This document shows positions 58,940-64,000 of a stretch of DNA of 64,000 nucleotides, one piece after another. The DNA comes from DATBGZ01 sp036557785 (GTDB lineage: Bacteria > Actinomycetota > Actinomycetes > Mycobacteriales > Micromonosporaceae), in contig DATBGZ010000003.1 in assembly GCA_036557785.1 (NCBI GenBank), positions 1-64,000 on the forward strand, given 5' to 3'. Each line of letters begins with the position of its first letter. Position 1 is the stretch's first letter. The position numbers were made by a program, and so were the translations under genes. The notes under the pieces are model-generated. The model saw only the letters and a list, made by a program, of their open reading frames with translations, had not been told where the DNA came from and ran no database searches.

Positions 58940-59836
58940 TCAACTCCCGCCAGTCAGCGTCTGGTCTGCTCGGGGCGGCGCAGTGTCGCGACGCAGGCGG
59001 TAGTGCAGGCGCACGGCCGGGACCCGCCACAGGCGCAGGCCGTGGTCGGTGCGGACATCGCCCTCGTCGTCGACGTAAAGGTGGAACTGCTCGGCTATCG
59101 GGATCCGACGGGCGAACAGTCCTTCCGTGGGACGCTCCAGCACCAGGTAGGCGCCGTCATCGCCGAACCGGCCCAGCGGCGAGGTCAGCCGGAACCCGCC
59201 TGCCCCATCCGAGGAGGGGCGCAGGAAGACCTGCACGGAGCCCAGTGGCAGCGGGAACACCACCCGCACGCTCGGCTGGCCATGGCCCGGCAGGTGGGCC
59301 ACGCCGTAGAGACCGCTGTACGCGATCCGGCCGGTCTTGCGCATGGCGCGCAGCCAGGCCGCTCCGGCATGGCCCCCGAGCGCGTCGTGGATGTGGACGA
59401 CCGTGCTGTCCATGCCGAACGAGACGTCCAGCGGACGCATCGGCAGGCAGAGCTGCTCGAGCCGCTGCGAGAGCGTCGCCGCGATGAGGCGCCCGAAGGG
59501 CCACGCCAACGCCGACCACTCCGACCACAGGTCCAGGCGCCAGGCGGCGGCGTGCTCGTAGAAGTCCGCGATGCGGCGGTCGACCTTGCCCGGGTCGAAG
59601 TCTGGCCCGGCCAGCGCCTCGAACGACGGCAGCAGCCCGTGCTCCGGCCCGGTGCTGATCCCACCGCCAAGCTCGGCCGCCATGCGCTCGACCCAGCCGT
59701 GGCCGACCTTCGCCCGCCCCGCCGCGGGGCCGACGAGCCAACCCGCCTCCTCCCGAGGCAGACGGCGGCTGGTCGCCCGCATGAGCAACCGGCCCGTGCC
59801 GTCGACGATCCGGTGATGCAGCTTCGTGTCCGCCAC
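58940..59836 (-). CDS. hypothetical protein
   Basis: GTG 59836 (VADTKLHHRIVDGTGRLLMR) gives 298 residues; GTG 59857 is an alternative. It is a mixed alpha/beta protein without membrane segments, containing GISTGPEHGLLPSFEALAGP, YEHAAAWRLDLWSEWSALAW, GRIAYSGLYGVAHLPGHGQP and FLRPSSDGAGGFRLTSPLGR. No catalytic signature is obvious and I do not recognise the family, though its conserved look suggests an actinobacterial hypothetical. It is divergent from the MFS gene. Confidence 0.7.
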   Translation of the reverse strand: MADTKLHHRIVDGTGRLLMRATSRRLPREEAGWLVGPAAGRAKVGHGWVERMAAELGGGISTGPEHGLLPSFEALAGPDFDPGKVDRRIADFYEHAAAWRLDLWSEWSALAWPFGRLIAATLSQRLEQLCLPMRPLDVSFGMDSTVVHIHDALGGHAGAAWLRAMRKTGRIAYSGLYGVAHLPGHGQPSVRVVFPLPLGSVQVFLRPSSDGAGGFRLTSPLGRFGDDGAYLVLERPTEGLFARRIPIAEQFHLYVDDEGDVRTDHGLRLWRVPAVRLHYRLRRDTAPPRADQTLTGGS

Positions 59837-59948
59837 GGCCGAGACCGTAACCCGCACGCCGCGGCGGGTCGAAGCGTGCTGTGGCGTGGGTAACGTGTCG
59901 GCAAAATTGTGTCGGAAGTGTCGCAGCCGTCCGGCATCATGACCGACC

Positions 59949-61190
59949 GTGGGCCTCGCTCCTTACCGTCGCGTTCTCGCCGTCCCGCGCGTGCGAAGCC
60001 TGCTGCTCGCCGGCATCCTGGCGCGCGTCCCCGCGACGGCATTCGGGATCACGCTCACTCTGCACGTCACAAACGGGATGGGCCGCTCCTGGGCCCAGGC
60101 CGGGCTCGTGACGGCGGCGTACACGATCGGCTCGGCGGTCGGGCAGCCGCTCACCGGGCGGCTGCTGGACCGGCGGGGCCTGCGCACCACCATGGCCGCC
60201 ACGACGGTCGTCGCGGCGGGCGTCTGGGGGGTGTCCCCGCACCTGTCCTACCCAGCGTTGGTCGTGGCCGCCGTGGTCGGGGGCGTCTTCGGTCCGCCGA
60301 TCTTCTCGGTCGTCCGGCTCAGCCTCGCCGCTATGGTGCCGGTGGAGCAACGGCGCACAGCGTTCGCGCTCGACGCGATGATCGTCGAACTGTCCTATAT
60401 GGTCGGTCCGGCCGTCGCGGTGCTGCTCGCGACGAACCTGCGGTACGGGTACGGCCTGTACGCCTTGGCCGGCGGTGTGGCCGCCAGTGGCGCGCTCATG
60501 TGGTCGCTGAACGCGCCGACGCACCCGGAGGGCCATGCGACGCCGGAGGTCGCGCCGAGCCGGCGGACCTGGTTCGGGCGGAGCCTGGTCGCGCTGCTGA
60601 TCGTCGCGGCCGCCGCGACCTTCACGCTCAGCTCCGCCGAGCTCACCGTCGTGGCGACACTGCGCAACGCCGGCGTGCAGCAGTGGACCGGGGTCGCGAT
60701 CGTGCTGTGGTGTCTCTACTCGCTCCTCGGCGGGCTCGTCTTCGGCGCGGGTCGCCGGCACATCCCGGCCATCGTGCTGGTCGGGTCGATGGCGTTGCTG
60801 ACCATCCCGATCGGGCTCGGCTCGGCGTGGCCATGGCTGCTGCTGGCGCTGCTGCCCAGCGGCTTGCTCTGCGCACCGGCCATGACCGCGGCCAACGTGG
60901 ACCTCGCCCGCATCGTGCCCGCCGCGTCCCGGGGCGAGGCGACCGGGGTGCTGGGGTCGGCCTTCACCGTCGGCGTCAGTCTCGGCGCGCCCTTTGCCGG
61001 CCTCATCATCGATGGCTGGGGTACCTCATGGTCGTTCGCGGCCGCCGGCGCGGCGGGGCTTCTCGTGGTGCTCGCCGCGATCCCGGCCTACCGCCGCCGG
61101 CCGCGAACCCTCGTGCCCGACGTGTTGCTCGATGCTCAGCCCAGGCTGACGACAGCCGGGCCGGTACTCAGTGCATCCAATGTGGACTGA
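59949..61190 (+). CDS. MFS transporter
   Basis: GTG 59949 gives 413 residues with twelve hydrophobic helices in two bundles. The loop 2-3 motif GQPLTGRLLDRRGLRTTM matches the MFS GxLxDRxGRR pattern, and its helices resemble drug or sugar efflux proteins. Substrate unknown. The last 55 bases overlap the 3' end of the convergent crotonase gene, so the C-terminal tail (about residues 395-413) is encoded antisense to it. Confidence 0.88.
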   Translation: MGLAPYRRVLAVPRVRSLLLAGILARVPATAFGITLTLHVTNGMGRSWAQAGLVTAAYTIGSAVGQPLTGRLLDRRGLRTTMAATTVVAAGVWGVSPHLSYPALVVAAVVGGVFGPPIFSVVRLSLAAMVPVEQRRTAFALDAMIVELSYMVGPAVAVLLATNLRYGYGLYALAGGVAASGALMWSLNAPTHPEGHATPEVAPSRRTWFGRSLVALLIVAAAATFTLSSAELTVVATLRNAGVQQWTGVAIVLWCLYSLLGGLVFGAGRRHIPAIVLVGSMALLTIPIGLGSAWPWLLLALLPSGLLCAPAMTAANVDLARIVPAASRGEATGVLGSAFTVGVSLGAPFAGLIIDGWGTSWSFAAAGAAGLLVVLAAIPAYRRRPRTLVPDVLLDAQPRLTTAGPVLSASNVD

Positions 61191-61819
61191 CGGGCCAACA
61201 GCTTCGTGGCGTAGTAGGCGGCGCGGTGCAGGGCACCGAGCGACCGCGCCTGCTCCTGGGCCGCGCTGAGCAACTCGTCGGCCGGTACGACCCGGTCGAG
61301 CCAACCGGTCTCGACCGCGTTGTCGGGGGAGAAGACCTCGGCGAGCACCGCCGCCCGGCTCAGCGCCGAGGGGTGCAGCCGGTCGCGCAGCAGGGCGAAC
61401 GCCGACAAGGGCAGCGGGATGCCGAGCGTCACCTCGTTCGAGGTGATCTTGTAGGACCCGGCGGCGCCGATGCGGTAGTCACAGGCGCAGATCAGCAGGG
61501 CGCCGAGCCCGATCGCGTGCCCGGTGACCGCCGCGACCACCGGGGTCGGGAACGCGACGAGCCGGGCTGCCAGCGCCCAGCCACCGCTGAGCATGGCGGC
61601 CGACTCGCCGCCGCCCGCCGAGAGTGTCCCCAGATCGAACCCGGCGCTGAAGCGTCCCGGACGACCGGTGACCACCACGGCAGCCCCGTCAGCCTCCGCG
61701 CGGTCCAGCGCCCGGTTCAGCGCCGACTCCATCGTGGTGGAGATGACGTTCACCTTGCCGTCGTCCATCGTGATGGTCGCGACGCCGTCGGAGAGGTCGT
61801 ACGAAACCGGGGTGTCCAT
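61136..61819 (-). CDS. enoyl-CoA hydratase/isomerase (crotonase) family protein
   Basis: ATG 61819 (ATG 61828 also possible) gives 227 residues. The crotonase core is clear: GRPGRFSAGFDLGTLSAGGG (first oxyanion region) and VTGHAIGLGALLICACDYRI. In that second motif the position of the first catalytic Glu of true hydratases is Leu (GALL), while the second Glu is kept in SNEVTLGIPLP. It is therefore unlikely to be a standard hydratase; isomerase or other activity is possible. The gene overlaps the MFS gene 3' end by 55 bases. Confidence 0.85.
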   Translation of the reverse strand: MDTPVSYDLSDGVATITMDDGKVNVISTTMESALNRALDRAEADGAAVVVTGRPGRFSAGFDLGTLSAGGGESAAMLSGGWALAARLVAFPTPVVAAVTGHAIGLGALLICACDYRIGAAGSYKITSNEVTLGIPLPLSAFALLRDRLHPSALSRAAVLAEVFSPDNAVETGWLDRVVPADELLSAAQEQARSLGALHRAAYYATKLLARQSTLDALSTGPAVVSLG

Positions 61820-61879
61820 GGCCTGCATTATCGGGCCCGGATCACCGTTGCGGGCCCCAGGGTGGGCCGCTGGTGCCGG

Positions 61880-62254
61880 TCAGCTGACGCCGAGCAGGTC
61901 CACGACGAAGACGAGTGTCTCGCCGGGCTTGATGACACCGCCGGCGCCCCGTTCCCCGTAGGCGAGCCGGGCCGGGATCGTGAGCTGCCGTCGACCGCCC
62001 ACGCGCATGCCGGCGACCCCGCGGTCCCAACCCGCGATGACGTGGCCCGCGCCGAGCCGGAAGTCGAACGGTTCGTGCCGGCTCCACGACGAGTCGAACT
62101 CCTTGCCGTTCGAGAACGCCACGCCCACGTAGTGCACGCTCACGGTCTGGCCTGCCTGCGCCTGCGCGCCCTCGCCGACCGTGAGGTCCTCGATCTGCAG
62201 GTCGGCGGGCGGCTCGCCCATCGGCTTCGCCACCACGGGCTTGGTCCCAGTCAT
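61880..62254 (-). CDS. FKBP-type peptidyl-prolyl isomerase
   Basis: ATG 62254 gives 124 residues, one FKBP domain without a signal peptide. The active-site pattern is complete: VSVHYVGVAFSNGKEFDSSW, PFDFRLGAGHVIAGWDRGVA, GMRVGGRRQLTIPARLAYGE and FVVDLLGV. It speeds proline isomerisation in protein folding in the cytoplasm. A 54-bp palindromic repeat lies 66 bases upstream of the start, between it and the divergent PemK-like gene. Confidence 0.93.
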   Translation of the reverse strand: MTGTKPVVAKPMGEPPADLQIEDLTVGEGAQAQAGQTVSVHYVGVAFSNGKEFDSSWSRHEPFDFRLGAGHVIAGWDRGVAGMRVGGRRQLTIPARLAYGERGAGGVIKPGETLVFVVDLLGVS

Positions 62255-62320
62255 ATGCCCGATCCTAGACGGGACCCGGTTCGGCCCGGGCCAGCGCGCC
62301 AGTGGTCGCCGCCCGCCAAT

Positions 62321-62374
62321 GTTAAGAAGGTGCCCTTGCACGACGCTCGGCGTTGGCAAGGTGCCCTTCCTTAC
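62321..62374. repeat. 54-bp palindromic intergenic repeat, copy 2
   Basis: The element runs from GTTAAGAAGG to CCCTTCCTTAC and is a 54-bp relative, in the opposite orientation, of the repeat at 51056-51109. It lies in the divergent promoter region between the FKBP gene and the PemK-like gene, ending 13 bases before the latter start codon. In that position it could influence translation or transcription of the toxin-like gene. Confidence 0.75.
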
Positions 62375-62387
62375 ATAGGGTCGCTGC

Positions 62388-62846
62388 GTGCGGCGGTTGC
62401 TCCAGCGGTTCATCCCTCGGCCACGGCCGCCTGCCCGGGACCCGCGGCGCGCCGCTGTCGTGACCGCCCCGCCGGTCCGGGGACGCTACCTGGTCTATGC
62501 CCCGGAGCTCGACGGGCGAGCAGATCCGGGCGAGATCGTCTGGACCTGGGTGCCGTACGAGGAGGACCCACACCGGGGCAAGGACCGGCCGGTGCTGGTC
62601 GTGGGACGCGACGCTCGGACGCTGTACGGCCTGATGCTCTCGAGCAACGCCGAGCGGGACGGGCAGCCGGACTGGTGGGCGCTCGGCACCGGCGCGTGGG
62701 ACGGCGAGCATCGACCGAGCTGGGTACGGCTGGACCGGGTCATCGTCGTGCACGAGAACGGCATCCGGCGGGAGGGCGCGGTCCTGGATCGCCGGCGCTT
62801 CGACGCGATCGCGCACGAGCTTCGCCGCGGGTACGGCTGGCTCTGA
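62388..62846 (+). CDS. PemK/MazF-like protein (solitary)
   Basis: GTG 62388 gives 152 residues. After a basic N-terminus it has the PemK/MazF-fold pattern: GEIVWTWVPYEEDPHRGKDR, PVLVVGRDARTLYGLMLSSN and SWVRLDRVIVVHENGIRREG. These resemble the growth-inhibiting mRNA interferase family, but no antitoxin gene lies next to it, so it may be a chromosomal member with another role. A palindromic repeat precedes its start. The downstream gene is convergent. Confidence 0.75.
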   Translation: MRRLLQRFIPRPRPPARDPRRAAVVTAPPVRGRYLVYAPELDGRADPGEIVWTWVPYEEDPHRGKDRPVLVVGRDARTLYGLMLSSNAERDGQPDWWALGTGAWDGEHRPSWVRLDRVIVVHENGIRREGAVLDRRRFDAIAHELRRGYGWL

Positions 62847-62877
62847 CCGTCCCCAGTGGAGTGTGCGAGGACCGGGC

Positions 62878-63309
62878 TCAGCTCATGTACTCCGCCGCCT
62901 GCTCGAGGGCGACGAGCTCGTCGCGGACGGCGTTGCCCAGCTCCAGCGCCTCGCCGGTCTGCTCGTCCTCGATGGACACCCGGCAGGTCACGTTCAGCGG
63001 CAGGTCCTCGTCTCCACCGAAGGGGCGCACCCGTACCGAGATGAAGAACTCGGTCGGCCGGATCTCGGTGGCGCTCGCGGCCACCAGCACCTCCGTCGGT
63101 CGCCCGAGCAGTGAGGCACGGGGTTGCCGGCCGGGACGGCGGACCAACCGGCGTCCCGCGGCGCGCTGGTGCAGTTGCTCGCACTGGGCGAGGTAGGCGT
63201 CGACCGCATCGGTGAGCCAGCCACCGAGCACGTCAGCCGTGACGTAGCCGTCCGGGTCGCGGTCGGTGTCCCCGACCCGGCGGTCCAACCCGATACTCCA
63301 TCGCGTCAT
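62878..63309 (-). CDS. acyl-CoA thioesterase-like (hot-dog) protein
   Basis: ATG 63309 (GTG 63321 is an alternative) gives 143 residues. The start MTRWSIGLDRRVGDTDRDPD and GYVTADVLGGWLTDAVDAYL look like 4HBT hot-dog thioesterases. EIRPTEFFISVRVRPFGGDE and NVTCRVSIEDEQTGEALELG fit the later strands. The catalytic Asp/Glu cannot be assigned with certainty. It is convergent with the PemK-like gene, 31 bases apart. Confidence 0.65.
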   Translation of the reverse strand: MTRWSIGLDRRVGDTDRDPDGYVTADVLGGWLTDAVDAYLAQCEQLHQRAAGRRLVRRPGRQPRASLLGRPTEVLVAASATEIRPTEFFISVRVRPFGGDEDLPLNVTCRVSIEDEQTGEALELGNAVRDELVALEQAAEYMS

Positions 63310-63606
63310 GAAGCTGCTCACGCTCGTCCTCGCTTCGGCATCTCGTGTCCCGCTCGCTGTCGCTCGCTCATGGCACGCGAGGGTATCGGCTCAGATGCGA
63401 GGGTGGCGCGCCAACCTTAGGCTGCTGCCATCGTCGGACTGTCGTTCGTCGCCGCAGCCGGTAGCGAGAATGTGGTTTCGCCTGAGGGATAGACGGCCGA
63501 TACCCTTCGGACCGATCATCTGATGGCATAGCTGTACGGATGGTGGTTCGGTGTGGCAGGCGTACGTCCAGCCGGATAAGGGCACAGTCCCGGATTAAGG
63601 GAAGAG

Positions 63607-64000
63607 ATGGACATAACCAGCTATGTCGTATACGCGGTAGCGCTGCTGCTGCTGGTCGCGGTGATCCTGTTCATCAAGGTCGTCTTCTTCAACAGGCGCC
63701 CCCAGAAGCTGGGTCTGCTCTTCATCCTGCTCTCCGTGCCGCTCTACCTGATCTACTACGACGACCAGATCCGGCACCTCCTTCCCGGGTTCAAAGCGCG
63801 GGACTGGGCCGGGCCGATCGTCGAGCGGTACTCCGCGACGGAGAAGTTCGATCCGAACTTCAGTTCGGACATCACGCCGGCGATCATGGTCGGCATCATC
63901 CTGCTGTTCCACCTCATCGTGGTGCAACGGCTCGCCGCCCGCGAACACCTGCAGCGCATCGCCAACCTCACCTCGACGTTCTTCGCCGGATCGACCGCGG
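63607..64000 (+). CDS. membrane protein, 5' part only (runs off the window)
   Basis: ATG 63607 follows AAGGGAAGAG and the frame stays open for 131 codons to the window end. The visible part has three hydrophobic segments (YVVYAVALLLLVAVILFIKV; LGLLFILLSVPLYLIYY; IMVGIILLFHLIVVQRLA). Between them lies a charged loop with GFKARDWAGPIVERYSATEK. No family can be named from this part. The 297 bases upstream (63310-63606) hold no gene that I can support and probably its promoter. Confidence 0.7.
   Translation, partial: MDITSYVVYAVALLLLVAVILFIKVVFFNRRPQKLGLLFILLSVPLYLIYYDDQIRHLLPGFKARDWAGPIVERYSATEKFDPNFSSDITPAIMVGIILLFHLIVVQRLAAREHLQRIANLTSTFFAGSTA

Noticed and set aside
59909..63196. A 1,095-codon plus-strand frame across five genes
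   Set aside because: It is a high-G+C third-position shadow: Arg/Gly/Ala-rich, with no domain, and it runs through the MFS, crotonase, FKBP and PemK genes in the wrong frame or strand.

Overview
This is a G+C-rich window with dense genes, many GTG starts and 4-nt GTGA/ATGA gene overlaps. That points to an actinobacterium, most likely a member of the Micromonosporaceae. The family-level call is inference. It rests on a type VII (EspC-like) export locus, a PPOX/F420-type reductase, a mycothiol-isomerase-type DinB protein and dispersed 54-58 bp palindromic intergenic repeats of a kind I associate with Micromonospora relatives. I found no rRNA, tRNA, CRISPR array or replication origin.

Region by region. 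1-4.6 kb is a worn accessory segment: an IS630-type transposase remnant, hypothetical proteins, a broken membrane gene, a VapBC toxin-antitoxin pair with a candidate operator, and a 67-codon chimera of integrase pieces. 4.6-8.8 kb carries aromatic or small-molecule catabolism: a VOC protein and a maleylpyruvate-isomerase-like protein divergent from a MarR regulator, a hydroxyquinol/catechol 1,2-dioxygenase, and the decayed remains of an FAD monooxygenase beside it. 8.9-18.3 kb holds a membrane PAS-GGDEF diguanylate cyclase, a CPA1 Na+/H+ antiporter, a hypothetical/RDD pair, and one FtsX-like permease followed by two different overlapping ATPases. 18.5-24.5 kb has a membrane protein, an archaeal-type prolyl-tRNA synthetase, a zinc alcohol dehydrogenase, a Nudix hydrolase, a frameshifted methyltransferase, a truncated Rpn-like protein and an extended SDR.

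24.6-30.7 kb contains a GmrSD-like DUF262/DUF1524 nuclease, an acetyltransferase bracketed by two inverted copies of a 58-bp palindromic repeat, a class I aldolase and a UvrD-like helicase. 30.8-33.7 kb is the most striking locus. It is a tightly coupled operon of a tiny ORF, an EspC-like secretion target, a WXG100-like protein with Ca2+-binding-type DxDxDG repeats and a C-terminal FHHSSF...SGHYRP domain, and a partner whose C-terminus is a divergent copy of that domain without SGHYRP. I read it as a candidate type VII effector/partner system.

33.7-43.1 kb holds a glutathione-independent formaldehyde dehydrogenase with a HbpS/GlcG-like protein, a TIGR03086-type protein, a HAD hydrolase, a GT4 glycosyltransferase, a 1,174-aa fused double ABC exporter whose second ATPase site is degenerate, and a frameshifted DUF2332 gene. 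43.1-50.2 kb has a 0.6-kb gene-free stretch and an AddAB-like recombination nuclease pair. 50.3-64 kb is mostly metabolic and housekeeping: a PPOX protein, a LigB-type dioxygenase, pntAB transhydrogenase, a DUF1772 protein, acetate kinase, an SGNH hydrolase, an MFS transporter, a crotonase, an FKBP, a PemK/MazF-like protein, a thioesterase-like protein and a membrane gene running off the end.

At least five genes are visibly broken (IS630, integrase, FAD monooxygenase, methyltransferase, DUF2332), along with likely remnants at 1.2-1.5 kb and 23.1 kb. Some of the single-base frameshifts could be assembly errors.
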